64,000 nt of DNA, taken from contig JALRMH010000021.1 in NCBI GenBank assembly GCA_026119935.1, positions 62,001-126,000 on the forward strand, given 5' to 3'. The position numbers and the translations under genes are program-made. The stretch comes from Endothia cerciana (Eukaryota; Ascomycota; Sordariomycetes; Diaporthales; Cryphonectriaceae). Below are positions 9,893 to 22,458 of this stretch, piece by piece (position 1 is the first letter of the stretch; each line of letters opens with the position of its first letter). The notes under the pieces were generated by a model. That model was not told the origin of the DNA. It was given only the letters and a program-made list of their open reading frames with translations, and did no database searches.

Positions 9893-10962
9893 ATGAAGGA
9901 GGGACGGAATGAGGATGGAGGGGCCACCCTGGCTGTTGAGGCCATCGCAGGCTTCACCTCTGGCGTGCTGCAGACTTTCGTCGGTCATCCGTTCGATGTT
10001 GTGAAGACATGTTTGCAGAGTTAGTGTCTTGCACTCGATCATGGCGTATCGTGGGTGTAGAACGCTCTAATTGACAACGACATCTAACAGTACACGAGCG
10101 CAAGGGTGGTTCCCAGGAGACTCTTACCGGCCGGGCCGTTTTCAAACAGCTCTATCGATCTGAACGCCCCCTCGCCGCCTCCTACCGCGCCATCACTCCC
10201 AACATCCTTGGCAACTCAGTCAGTTGGGGCGCGTTCTTCGCGCTCAAGGCGTACACGGAGAAGGCCATCATCTCTGCCAGAACCCAGTCGACCTTGTCAC
10301 CCAACGCCTCCTCCAGCAAGGATAAACTTGCTTGGTATGATCATGGGCTGGCGTCCATCACTGCCGGCTTCGGAACCCAGGCCCTCACAAATCCCATCTG
10401 GGTCGTCAAGACACGTATGCTGGCGGCCGATCCATCCGTCAAGGGGTATCGGACAACGTTGGATACTATCTCGACCATCTACCGCAAAGAGGGACCCAAG
10501 ATGTTCTACAGCGGTTTCTGGATCAGCACGACGGGCGTTCTGCAGGGCGGCATCCAATTCGCGATGTACGACGAACTCAAGAAGCGTTACCGCAACGGAT
10601 ACTTCGGCCCGGTCGACGCAAAGCGAGATGACGGTCGGGAGGTCGGCATTCCACAGCGCTGGACAGTGTTCTTTTCCTTGGCAGCAAAGGTTGCCTCGGT
10701 CACCGCTGTCTATCCGTATCAAGTGATACGAAGCCGCCTTCAGGTCGATGATGCACAAACAAGGTTTGGCAAGGGCGTCAGGGGCGTGGTGGCCCGGCTG
10801 TACAAGGAGGCTGGCTTCAAAGGTTTCTGGAGGGGACTCGGTCCTGCTGTGGGTAGGACCCTGCCGGCGACGTGTGTCACCTTCGTGGTCTACGAGTGGC
10901 TCAAGCCACAGCTCAGCCAGCGTTCCGACGTCAACAATTCCGGCGAGCGCCGGGAGCCCTAA
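9893..10962 (+). CDS. flx1: Mitochondrial carrier, FAD/folate (Flx1/SLC25A32) type
   Basis: Inner-membrane solute carrier with three repeats. Exons 9893-10019 and 10091-10962 (71-bp intron) give 332 residues. Carrier signatures P-x-[DE]-x-x-[KR] are seen as HPFDVVKT (P33, D35, K38), NPIWVVKT (P144, W146, K149) and YPYQVIRS (P251, Q253, R256). Trp in place of the acidic residue in repeat 2 marks the nucleotide and FAD/folate branch of the family. YPYQ in repeat 3 favours the Flx1/SLC25A32 group over pyrimidine-nucleotide carriers, which usually have YPHE. The likely role is FAD import or exchange across the inner membrane; the substrate is inferred from these residues only. The intron splits codon 43 (A|TA). 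The second exon is open from its acceptor to TAA. Confidence 0.85.
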
Positions 10963-13920
10963 TGGCGTTTCGTCGCCCGGGGGTCCCGGGGGGGTGGGTT
11001 TGGATTCAGGGACTGGATATGGCGGTTCGGTTGCATCTGGGAAGGACCATTTGCATAAACATGATACCCAATACTTGTAAATTTTAGACACAATATCGGC
11101 TCGCGCAAGCCAGAGAGCCGATGATACCTCATGCACGAATGGACAACATACTTATTGCGATACTCGCAGGCCCGTCAGAGAATGCTCCCTGTCAGTCTTC
11201 CTCTCTATTACTATCTCCCCTCTGTCAAGGCTTCCTTACCCCTTAGCATTGATCTCACTGGATTCCGACCCCTCGGTGCAGCAACTTGTCCATCACGGCG
11301 GTCCAACTAGCACAAGCCAACAGTCCACAACTCCCACAAAACCATCAAACCCAGCGGGCTTCCCACAACACCACCCACCCGATATCGCACTCGCTATCGC
11401 GATCGCAATCACAGCTTCCACGCCCCGGGGTCTCATTCCTTTCGGCCCCACCGCGGAGCTGGTGGATGGCGAGTGGAGGAGGGTGGCCGAGGAATTCTTT
11501 CCCATGCCAACTGCGGCCGTTTCCATTCTGCCACGATCATCTCTTCAGTCCCACATCTTTCGACTCGTAAAGAATACCAGTCCGTGGACGTCGAAGCCTT
11601 GCTGCTCCATGAGCTTCGGCAGCACTTCAACTTGCCAGGGCTGCGGACGTTGTCCACAGTATTGGGCCCGTGCCATCGGGCCTTACACGCAATGGTCTTT
11701 GCAATGTTCCCCTGGGCGAATGTTTCTCGCTCGATACACAGCAGACTCTCCAAAAATCGATGTCGTAAATCTTTCCTCTGTGCGGGCGACAGCTTTAATG
11801 TGAAGCACTGGGGGTTGCTTTGCACAGAAAGCTCTGGCTCTGGCCCGCTTGTCGCTGGGCGCCCCTAGCTCCGGAAATGCCTTGGCCAGTCAATGGCCTA
11901 GCCTTGGCAGAGAGCTTTCGATATGATCTGTGTCTGTTCGCATGAGCATTTGTCCTTGTTCAGAATGTACAGTGTGTACATTTTCTCGGTGAAAGGGGTT
12001 TTGACTTGTGACCCGTCATTCCGACATAATCATTTCACACCTAGTTCTGGAGAAAAAGGAACAAGCCGTCCTCTTCATACACTTGTACAGCTCTGTCTCT
12101 CACTCTCAAGGCCGACAATGATCAATCGTATACCCCCAACCCTTTTCTCTCTTGAAATTTTATAAATCTAGAACATTTGATCTTCCTCAATACAACACGG
12201 CGTAAGGTGAGCGCCCCCTTGCCAGCATGTATGCAGTCTGAGATATTCACATTCGGTGTGGACGCTGCAGAGCTTCATATTAGGATGGCCGGTGAGGGGG
12301 AAATGAGACCCAGCTATACAATCTTCTCTCAAGGTAGTAGGACAAACGAGATTGTCAGTTGCGGTGGCATGAGGTGACATCACACTGATCGAGTTGGACT
12401 TCGAAAGTACAGAAGAAGAAAAGAAAGTAATAATAATTATAATAAAAAAGGGGGAAAGCTCGTTCTCAAAGCCTTGGCTATCTCATCGATAAAGCTGTCG
12501 AGCTGTGGAGTAGGTAGCTCAGTCAGCCGAGAATTATACTAGAAAGAATTACTGCTTTGTAAGTGGATTTTGAAGGCTAAAGATATGCTCTTTCGAAGGT
12601 TGAAGCCTAATTGTTCTCCCGGTCCAAATGATAAAGCGAGTATGAGAACCTTTTAGCCCAGGTGAACGGGACGTGGGAAGGTGGTAGTTAGATTATCCAA
12701 GACGCTAGAAATTCCTAATTATATAAGCGAGAACTGCAGTAAAAAGATACACTTCAACAGTTGAGGCCTTCCCCCACGAGGAACATTGAGTGGGAGCCGC
12801 ATCTATTCCAAGTTTCCGACCTGGAGGACAAGAAGTGTGAGATGAACGAAATTCCTTTGATTTCTGTATCCACGGCGACGACATGTAGGGCAGTCAAATC
12901 TTTCATTTCATGCTGAGTATCTAGGTGCTGCGAACCCTCAGCAATACTGGTGGCAAGGCACGTTGCTAGATCTTGAAATGATCCTGCACAGCCTGGGCCT
13001 GCCACAGAAAGGTGATGAACGCATGCTTGATAGCCTGCCAACCGCCTGTCCCTCTCTTTAGGCACAGCGTTGTTCACAAAGGCCCTAACTGTATATCTCG
13101 AGAGAGGAACTACTTCTCATAGCCTAATCAAATGAAGGTTGCAGGAACTCTACCTGGCAAGTGTATCCTCTGCATTGATAGAGGGCTGGGTGCCAAGGTT
13201 TTGGGGGAAAGGATTCGTCGACGATTGGGTATTGTCCGTCCTCGGGTATGTGGGCCCTACATCATTTGGATGTTCATGTACAGGAAGGTCTATACAAACT
13301 GATCATTAGATTTCGTCCATGTACATAACCTTTGAGATACCCTAGGATCTGTTGTTCACAGTGATCACGACAAGCATTCTTGCCCACAACCACTTGCCAG
13401 TCGACGTCAAAGTATCTTCTCAACTTCGACAGCAATAGAGAAGAGACTTTCGCAGGAATAAAATACCAACGTTTCTCAATTGAATCTAGTGCATGTGGCC
13501 GCGGAGTGGCCGTCACACCGGACGCAGGCAGTTGATGATGCTGATTATCTCAGGGGCATCTGTTGTCTGCTCGAAGGATACAGAAAACCACCTCCCGGGG
13601 TTCAGTCAAAACGAGATTTCGGAGATGCCATGCAATTACACACTCAGCTGTGATGAACCAGGTAAGCCATTGGTGTGACTTTGACCACCCAGCACGCTCC
13701 AATGTGTGAGCAGGATCGGATCGTCACCGGAACAGGACATCTTCAGCTCATCAAACTGAGACGTTCCCACAGCCAGGTGGTCCGCGCCAGATTACTGGAT
13801 CAAGCATCGCTACCAATATGACGCGACATTCCATGACGATAACCCAGGACTATAGGAGAGGTGCTGCTAGGCAAGGCCGGCACCGGAGCACACCCTCAGC
13901 AACAGCGGCGTATTTGGCAA
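10963..13920. other. Gene-poor stretch, left part
   Basis: No open frame with a recognisable domain. Roughly 12,400-12,750 is visibly richer in A+T than the flanks (for example runs of AATAATAATTATAATAA), unlike the GC-rich neighbourhood. Short frames on the minus strand (12754-13077, 13274-13516) lack ATG starts and family features. Confidence 0.5.
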
Positions 13921-13930
13921 ACAGCCTCCC

Positions 13931-14016
13931 AAGATAGCACAATGGCGCCACATCTATAGTACCACAACTATAGCGCCATATCCAAAACGTGGCCTATCTT
14001 AGCACAAAGAGGCCAC
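13931..14016. repeat. Nested inverted repeats, hairpin-forming
   Basis: Arms seen: AAGATAG (13931-13937) with CTATCTT (13994-14000); ATGGCG (13942-13947) with CGCCAT (13974-13979); CTATAGT (13954-13960) with ACTATAG (13967-13973); and GTGGCC (13989-13994) with GGCCAC (14011-14016). The first three pairs nest in one imperfect hairpin. It could be a degenerate non-autonomous element or a regulatory palindrome; no open frame overlaps it convincingly. Confidence 0.5.
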
Positions 14017-17000
14017 CTCCTCGCGCTACCAGTGTCAGAGGGTAGCCTGCGCGCGGGACCTAGCTCGAAGCAAGTAGATAGAGCTTGTTAATCCATCAAG
14101 CCTCGTCCCAGCGGCGCGGTACGCCAAAGCCAGGAGGCACACACCAGTCCTACGGTGGCGTAGGGGCTACGCTGGGGTTGGGTGGGCCGGCAAGGTCTTG
14201 TGCCACTACCACGACCAACGACAGCCGTGGCCTTGGCCCTCGCCTGTCGCCTAGCTCTCCTCGGTGAGGGACGCCTCTTACGCCCCAGCCAGCCTTGCGG
14301 TTTACCGAGTCTCCAGGGGACAGGACCTTGGCGTGATGGTGTGGTGGAGTCCCCTGGTGGCGCACAGGATGGTCTGATCGTGGCTTCGTTCAGCGCCCCG
14401 GGACTTGAAACCGTTCCCACTGGTCGTCACCTGACAGTCCGAGGTTGTGAAATGGTCCGAGATAGGGGGGCCTTGAGGTGAGCGCACAAGACCGCTTCGC
14501 GAGGTGCAGCTCGCCCTCATCGATGCAGGCACTCAGGGATGTATGGGATGGGAGGAAATTTGAGGATGGGCCAAGGGGTGGTAGTAATCATGAACAGGTA
14601 AGAAAACAGAACAATGACGCGAGGAGAAAATGCACCGTCAATCAAGTTGACATCCCACCCTCGTTAAGTGCGGTTCTACCGCATAAATGGCCTGATCGTC
14701 TCATACTTCCTCCTCCTTCTCGACCTCCTCATCGACGCCATTCAGCAGACACAAGTGAGATATCGCCAGCGTCTGACGGGGGCTCCTTGGGCCCACCCGC
14801 CAATTATGTGCCGTTGACCCGCCACGATTTGGCTGAGGGGAGGAGGAAAAAAAAAAAAAAAATAACCTCCCTCCTCTTCGTATGACGGGGCTCTCGAATA
14901 TAGGGCATGTCTGTCCTCGAGGAGGGCGGTCGCCGACCGCTTGTCTTGGCATGACAGTAGTGCTTTTGCCGCGGCCACCTTTCCAGAAGCCTGACAGTAA
15001 CCCCCCACGTGTGGTGTTGCTGCTTTCACCCCCGGGTGACAAGCGCCTGACGCCTTCGCACCTCCGTGTATGCACCGTGACACATCACATGCCGATGCAG
15101 CAACCTGGGCAGGTTTTCTGCACGTTCTCTTTTTCTGGTTGCTGCTGGCTGCAAACTTCTGTTCCCCCGAGGGGTTCCAGTGTCTTAGACCCTACCACAG
15201 TACGAACTATGCTGTGTTCGAGATACGACCAAGATCTTGGAGGCTGGGGCACTTGCAGCACTGGACGCCCTCCCTCCCTCCTTTTTATTTTCTTTCCCCC
15301 TTTACTTTTTTTTTTTTTTTTTTGGGTGGTTTTTTTTGCATGTGATCTTGTCGATAAAGTTCCTGGCTCGATGAACCACAGCCCCGATTGGGATCTCATA
15401 ATTATAAACTCTATAATATCTCAACCCCTCCGTGACGCAAAAGCTGAGATACTTGATCGAACACCGAAAATTTTCGGCAAGCATGGGGGGTTGCCCAAGG
15501 AATTGGGTCCGCCCTCCACCAAAAGCAAATGTTCCGGTCCAGACCTCTCAAATACATAGTACCTGCACGTTGACATGCCGGATCTATCCTCCCATATGTA
15601 GGTGAGTTTACCTAATGCACCATTGCTCGCCATCTCTGCAGGTCGAGGCCCCATAGGCCGGCCGCGATCTCCATTCTCGATCGAGGAACACATCAGCCTG
15701 TACTCAGCACATCCGCGCACGGGATGGACCTCGTAGGCGCCCCCCCCCCCCTGTGGCTTCTGCTCAATCTGTTGAATAACGTGCTAATAAAAGAAGTGAG
15801 CGTCTCCCGCGTCGCCGACCAAACCACCACTACGCCCTGTCCGTGCGCCCGCCCGGCGTTTCCCCGAGCCGCCCCAAGCGGAAGTGGCCGTGAAGTTACA
15901 CGCAGTCCAGCCGAGAGAGAAAGTGGCTTGGGCGTCATTTGAACAGCATGCAGGCCCCCAGCTATTTTCCTTGCTGCCTGCATAGATGGGCGGACGCAGG
16001 GCGCGGGGTGTGGGCTGAGATTGGCGGTAGACATCCGGAGGTGGGTTTACCATATTGTTCGTAAACGCAAGATTGCTGCGCATGCGGCCGTGATGGAGGC
16101 CCCATTTCTAACCTCGAAGAGGCAAAACGCGCGAAGCGCGAGAGCGAGGCGGTTTGAGAAATATGAGAGACGACAGATCAGAATTGGCGTCATCCCTTTC
16201 CTGGTCGTTTGGCGAGGCGGAGTTTGAGGATTGTGGGTTGATCTGATCCCATCGTGACCAGATCGGCGGGTCCGCCAGCCCAGGTTTCGTGGTGTGGTGG
16301 TTTTGGTGCCCACTTCCGGAATCTTCCTCTCGAGTATTCCACGGGTGGCCCATAGTTGGTGCCTTGAGAGGACCATATTGGGGTGTACAGTATTGGGTAC
16401 CATCTCTCTGGCTGTGTGTCGCACCCCTGAAAAGACCATATCCCGCTGTCACGCTGTCGTCCTAGCGAAGAAGAGAATGCGTTTCGTCCACACTTTCACA
16501 CTCGCAAGCTTGGGCAGATACGGTAACACCCTTCCCCAGTCGCGATCCGTACAGCTCCGGCTGACACGGCGGAGATAATCCACTCCCATCTGGAATGTAC
16601 AGCCTCGCCTGCCAGAGTGTCCACTTTCCGATCTCGCTAATCTCTGCATTGAGCTGCAAGGGCTCCCGCGCGGGGCCCACAGCCTGAGAGGCGCTTGCTA
16701 TTTACCGTACTCGGGATGTTGCCAAGCCCCGCGCGAGCGAGAACAGTCCAAGGCGGTTATGGCCCTGTTCCCCAAAGCTCCCAAGGGCGTCGCGGGATAG
16801 AAAGCGCTCTCGATGGGCGTACCGACTAGATATCAGTGGAGAAGACAGGACTTCCCCTACACGGGGATATAAGAACGCTGACGTCAGGGGCTCGAGGCTC
16901 ACGAGGCAGTCCCATCGTAGGGGTTCGTCTGCGGGTGGTTCGACCATGCTCTTGGGGCCTCGCGTAATTGTTCCGGTGACTGACAGGTCACAAAACCCGG

Positions 17001-20000
17001 GAAGCAGGCAGCTTGCAGCAGCTCGATCGTGCTGTCCGCAGGCAGCAACCGGGATCTCAGGAATCGGGTGTACCATAGTACGCATCCTGCTGCAGAGCAG
17101 GCTCCTGCTGAAAGTTGCATCGGTCAATCTGACAGATCACCGGCTTGTGGATCCCGGGGTCCGGGGCCATGCACGGCATGGGTTCTGATCTGATATACAG
17201 ATCCACCGTTCCCCCCTCCCCCCCCCCCAAGTTTCACGTCAAATGTGACAGATGGCGCGTACCACGGTACCTTGAGGACATCAAAGGATCTGGTGGGGAT
17301 CTGGTGGGGATCTGGTGATGAAGTTGTCCTCCGGAAATGCCTCAGGTGCATTCCGACTCTTCTAATTGGGTGCTAGACCATCAGAGGGCAGAAAGAACCC
17401 GGCCGATGTTACCTGCGGCAGGTGAAGCGATGAACTTGAACAAGACCAGGTTTCCCCCGAGCGATGTAGTTACCAGATCGGGAGCAAGGCAGCCCTTGAT
17501 GAGGTTGACTGCACTGGCACAAGGGCTGAGTCGTTACATTAGAGACCTATTGGACGGAGAGTCGAGACTGTCGCTTTGGTACCGACAGCTTCCTTTGCTA
17601 CCCGGTCATGTAGCTCGATCAAGTCGCGTACTAACGAGACGCCGCAGACTTTAAGCTGCTTTTTTGTGCTGGGAATAAAACCACTTATAGATCCAGTATC
17701 CGACAAGCCCTTCATAATCACTTTGTAGTCAGTACCCACGGACAGATCATGTGCGAATGGCACCCTTCCTTGTTGAAGGTTCTTCCTGGGCTAGATGTGT
17801 GTTTTCGATCCCATCCTTCGATAGGCTCAAATTGGAAGAGTGGCTGGAGTTTGGTCTCGGGTTAGATGGAGTACCAGGGTGGAAGTGTACCTACATTCCA
17901 CAGAGCTCGAAAGGGTTTGGAGTGTACCGGGTCGTCGAGTTTTAGTCTAGAAGCCACCGCGTAGTAGGCTTCAGTATACTGACTGTGGCTAGATCGAACG
18001 CTACACCGACAAGGCTGGCGCGGACCCGAAGGAGGAGCTTGTATGGGAAAAGGCTGGTCGCGGAGTGGCTCTTGAGATCGCCCTACGAGGGAAACGCCCA
18101 GGGCCGCCGCCTGCCTGAGAAAGACCTTCCGGGCTTCCGAGTCGCTCGGCCCATACGATGGGCCACGATCGACAACCACGTGCGGCCCGGAACCAGAGCC
18201 CATGGCAACAGCGCGCGGACGTTGTTCAACGGTCGTGTCCATGCTGCGATAGTGCCGCATTCGGGAGAGGGTATATCTCGGTTGTTATCGTCGAGGCCGT
18301 TGACTGTAGAGGGATATACCCCTTCTTGCTCGCTGTGGTAGGTCCAATAGGCTAGCTACTGCGCTTCAGATCCGTCTGATGATCCAGAACGCCGGGAGAG
18401 CATCGCCGGAAATTGGACGGAAAGGCTAGGCTCGGCTCGATTCAGGGCGCTAGCGGTCTTGACAGGCATGACAGTCAGGGCAGCCTTGCCTGGGATCTTC
18501 CTACGCAGTAACAAGCGCGAAGGGCTAGCTCGAACCTCATCCCGTTGCGTGTCTCCACGGCAGATCGGGGGGCAGGAACACGCTGGGTTGCAGACAGAGA
18601 TATGTCCACCATCATCGACGTTACCTGAAAGAATGCTTCTGAGGCCGTTCCGCACATAGGTCTGATTGGGCTTCATAGCCACGCAGGGCTGCCAATGGCG
18701 ACGCGGGAAAGATCCCTCGAGGCGCGCCACAAGCAGAGGCTCTGCCGACAGCCGTTGCGTGCGTACAGCGTTAATAACCACAAGCCCGCGATGGTTGCGA
18801 CTCGGCACTGTGCCTTGTGGATCGCGCCCTGCTTGAAGGCTGTGTGACAAGAATGCAAGATTGAAACGAGAGATGCACGACGCACCTGTTTCCCGGAACA
18901 GAAGCGCTTGCGAATCTGGGGTGATCGAGCTCGCGGGCAATGAGCCCCGTGCTACAGGATGCGCGAGAACGTTGGGCCTTGGTTGAGAAAGCAATTTCTC
19001 CGCGTCGTGCAACCATGACAGCCAACAGCAGCACTGCGCGGAGCACGGATGGACTCCCGGACCAGGTCGGCGGGCCCCTTTGCATTTAAGAGGCTTACCC
19101 GAGATAAAAAGCAGCGTGACCGGTGGGCGTCTCGTCGCAGTGACCCGAACGCCACCGTGGTTCCAAGGTCAAGCATGGCTCCTGCGGAAAGGCGCGGCTG
19201 GGCCTCTCATGTTACCCGAGATGGTATGGACATCCAAGTGAGCCCGAGCCGGGCTGGCTGGAGCTGATAGAGGAGGACGGTATTGTAGCACCAAAGCATT
19301 CGTGCTGTGGACGAGAGGTGCGCCCAGAGGCCCGAGTACGAGGGACGGTCCCCACCGGAAGTGACAGGTCATAACGGATCGTAATGTGTGGAGATCTGAC
19401 ATGGGCCGGGCAAAGTCAATGGTGATCCCCGTGTGTGGCAAGATACGGCCAGTCGGCCAGTCGGCCAGGGGGGGCCATATGAACTCAACCGAGGGGGCCC
19501 CAATGACAAGTCTGGCTGTCGGTGTGGCATGTATGGCTGTTGGTTGGTATCTGTACGGTAGACTGCGGTATCCAAAATGTGTCTAGCTGCGAGTGGAGGG
19601 AAATTAGCGGACCTCAGAGCTGCGCAGAGAAGAGGGCTTGTCGACAAGCCCCTCACGGCCCTGACAGCTTGACAGGCGAGGTAGAGGGTACCGTGGGGCG
19701 GGCGCAGAGCGAGGCCGACTTCCTGTGCCCACTTGAGACACACCATACTTCTCGAGGGAAAGACTCCAGGCCCTCTCGAGGAGGAGTGGAGCCCACTGCA
19801 GGTTTGTGCCGAACGGGGACGTGCCACGCTGGTCCAGCAGTCGTTGAGATCGCATCCGGAGTATGGCCGCCATCGGAGAGGTACGATGGTACACAGACGT
19901 ACCAGGCTAGACGACGACGTGCTGTCCCTTGCTTCGATGTCTCCCGTGAGTGGCTAGTCAACCCCCCTGGCCCGGCGGGATGAGGCTGAGATCGACGGTA

Positions 20001-20632
20001 GACGAGGGGACGGACAGCTGACCAGGAAGAAAAGCCCATGTCCCGCCTTTCGAGTTGGGCCGTTACGGTGGGTAGCTTCCAAGAGGCGCCAGCAGAGACA
20101 TGCATCAAAGACGCGCAGGCGCAGACGCAGACGCAGGCACGGTAGAGTACGGGCTATCAAGCCAGGTCTTAACACATGTCGTATTGCACCCTCCTCGAGG
20201 ACGATCAGGATCCGCTGGGTCGAATCGGCTCCAGGTGGTTTCTCGGAAAGGGTAACCCGTACAGTGCGTTCGTCACGATCTGAAGAGATGGCACGATGAT
20301 ACTGTGTATCGACGTCTTTGAGGCGGTCGCGTACCATCAGGTGGGCCACCAAACCATAGCGCAGGGGGGGGGGGAGGAAGTGCAAAACTGCCAAAAACAT
20401 CATTCTGCATGTCGGTCAGGTAGTACTGCTGTGCTATACCTGAAGATCGTAGCTGATGTCGAGCACAGGGGCATCTCTGGGCAACGAGGAGGACCATGAC
20501 GATGGCTGAAAATGAAGAGGTGAGGATATTGGATAAGAGGTATCGAGCCTGAGGCGTTGAGTACTACGTGGCGAGTATTGGGTACCATGTACCTCGGCCC
20601 CGTAGGAATTATGTGTAGGGGCCGGGGGTACC
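14017..20632. other. Gene-poor stretch, middle part
   Basis: Many short overlapping open frames, none with a domain, long ATG-initiated frame or spliceable conserved block. A T-rich run near 15,307-15,340, a mixed C tract near 17,212-17,229 and a three-copy GATCTGGTGG direct repeat near 17,285-17,320 are present. No transposase or reverse-transcriptase motif could be recognised. Confidence 0.5.
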
Positions 20633-20688
20633 TCAGTACCACAGTATGTACTGTGGCACTATGCAGTACTTGCTATGTGGCATAGTGC
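20633..20688. repeat. Pair of adjacent perfect inverted repeats
   Basis: The first is CACAGTA-TG-TACTGTG (about 20639-20654). The second has 9-base arms GCACTATGC (20656-20664) and GCATAGTGC (20680-20688) with a 15-base loop. Both lie in the gene-poor stretch. They may be transcription-factor palindromes or the fold of an unannotated RNA. Confidence 0.5.
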
Positions 20689-21210
20689 TATAGTACATAG
20701 TAGTCGATGAGAAGGAGGGGAGGGTGGGCCCAGGCATGGGTGGGGGGGCGCGGGTAGAGCAGAGCGTCCCCATCGAGGACACCCAGGAAATCACCTATGG
20801 GACAAGGGTCCCTGGCTTCCGTGGAGCCGCTGTCACGACCTCACCCACACGCACCTCTTCCTCAAGCCTGGGCTGCTGTATCATTGTCAAAGCTCACCCA
20901 TGAACGATCCATCTCTGGTTGTCCTAGCGCGCAGCTAAACCCCCTTGCTCGTCGAACTTGCTGTATGCCACACCTCCAGATGCCCTCTCCCAGACGTGCC
21001 AGACCTCGACAATCCCAACCTCAACCAGCTGCTGAAATGTGGGCGAAAGGGCTCATCTCGCGTGCAACGACCTGACACTTCCCCCAGTCCGGGCATCCCA
21101 CGACACAGCAGAGCAGGAGCCGGTCTAGAACACCTCGACCGACCTTGGGCACAGCACGAACAGGGTCTCTCACGTCCCCCTTCACGTGCCCCCTCCTCCC
21201 TCCCGGATGT

Positions 21211-21288
21211 GAGAGAGAGAGAGGGCGAGAGAGCGAGAGAGCGAGAGAGCGAGAGAGCGAGAGAGAGAGAGAGAGGGAGAGAGAGAGC
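21211..21288. repeat. (GA)n / GAGAGC microsatellite
   Basis: Purine tract of GA dinucleotides interrupted at regular steps by C (GAGAGAGC units). It lies upstream of the zinc-finger gene and outside any coding model. Confidence 0.85.
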
Positions 21289-22186
21289 CCGATACCGTGT
21301 CGGGCGCACGCTGCGTCAATGTCTCACGCCTTGAGCCACCGGTCCGCCGTCATGAGAGAGGATATCGTGGCAAGAGACGTTGACAGGCAGAGATCAACAC
21401 GGCTTCGTCACCTGTCTCTCCCCCGAGGCCTATCGCATCACCGCCAGTCATTGCAGCCCTGCCAACCTGCTCCTTCAAACTCCGTCACTGGGCAGCCGCT
21501 GGGTCTTCTTTTGGATCAGGGCCTATCCTCTGGGCCGGGCGTGCCTGTCTCTCCGTGCCAGAAGCCTCACTCGTGAGTCTCAGGTACAACACTCGGTCTA
21601 CCACCAGTCTCTCACCCTGGCGCAGGCTTCATTCAGGCTTTACACCACCTCTTCGGACAGGACAACACAATACCCGGTTCCATTGACCGACCCCTATCCC
21701 GTGAGTCCCACAACATACCGGGTCATAGACGCTACAGTGGGGGTATCTGTCCAGGGTAGATAGGTACCTCGTCAGCAGGCAAGTCGCCAGCCGCCTCGGA
21801 TGTCTTGCTCTAGACCGGGGGGGGGGGGGCGCGGGTCGTGGAGGGAACGGAACATAGGAGACCTGAGGAGGAGGGGTAGCCAGTGTGGTGTATTGTTGCC
21901 CAACATGTGCCTGCTCGGTACGTACTTGGATACTTGGACCCTAGTCTATAGCCCAGGGCCCGACGTCGAAAGCACATACCAACTATTATGTATGTGACAT
22001 GTTCATGGGTGTTCGTTTCGCCAATCTTGTCTGCCTCCCCCCCCCCCCCCTGGGAGTCTAAGATCTCGGAAATGGCATCGTTGCTTCTCATCCGTCCAGG
22101 TATCCTAGATATCGCTGACTATTCTTCTGTAGCTCTGGTCCAAGTCCCGTTCCACTGACGTCCGAACTCATTGATATATCACGGCC

Positions 22187-22414
22187 ATGCCCCAGATTCT
22201 CAACACGCCTCTCGTTGATTATTCTGACATCCAGACAAGACCTCAAGGCCTCTACCCACCCTACTATTCACCTAACTTGGCACTCGTTACAGCCGTTGGG
22301 CCAGACAGGTCCCTTTCTTCTCTTCTCTCCTCTTGCAACGCTGCCTCCACGATACCCACGAACCACCCGACGTCCAGAGGCGAAACACTGTCTCAAGCCC
22401 TTTGGCATAAATGA
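22187..22414 (+). other. Upstream ORF of 75 codons before the C2H2 regulator gene
   Basis: It begins with ATG at 22187 and ends with TGA at 22412-22414, 44 bases before the chosen start of the zinc-finger gene. No domain is recognised. It could be a translated leader that dampens expression, or chance. No splice to the main frame is evident. Confidence 0.35.
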
Positions 22415-22458
22415 CTCTTGCCAGTCTCACGCCGGGCTGCTCTCCCCAGATCGTCACC

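Noticed and set aside
10297..11136. 279-codon open frame antisense to the mitochondrial carrier
   Set aside because: Overlaps a well-supported carrier exon and has no domain.
11249..11868. Overlapping frames downstream of the carrier on both strands
   Set aside because: No recognisable motif and no splice model joins them.
12505..12590. tRNA-like start (TAGCTCAGTCAG)
   Set aside because: No matching B box, acceptor stem or anticodon arm could be folded.
14088..14420. Possible retroelement gag-like frame
   Set aside because: Basic, Pro-rich translation only; no zinc knuckle, protease or RT motif nearby.
18356..19012. 218-codon frame in the gene desert
   Set aside because: No ATG-supported context, domain or codon pattern; overlapping frames are equally open.
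22411..22458. Upstream in-frame extension of the Azf1-like protein
   Set aside because: Poorer start context than CACCATGCC at 22459; left as an alternative only.
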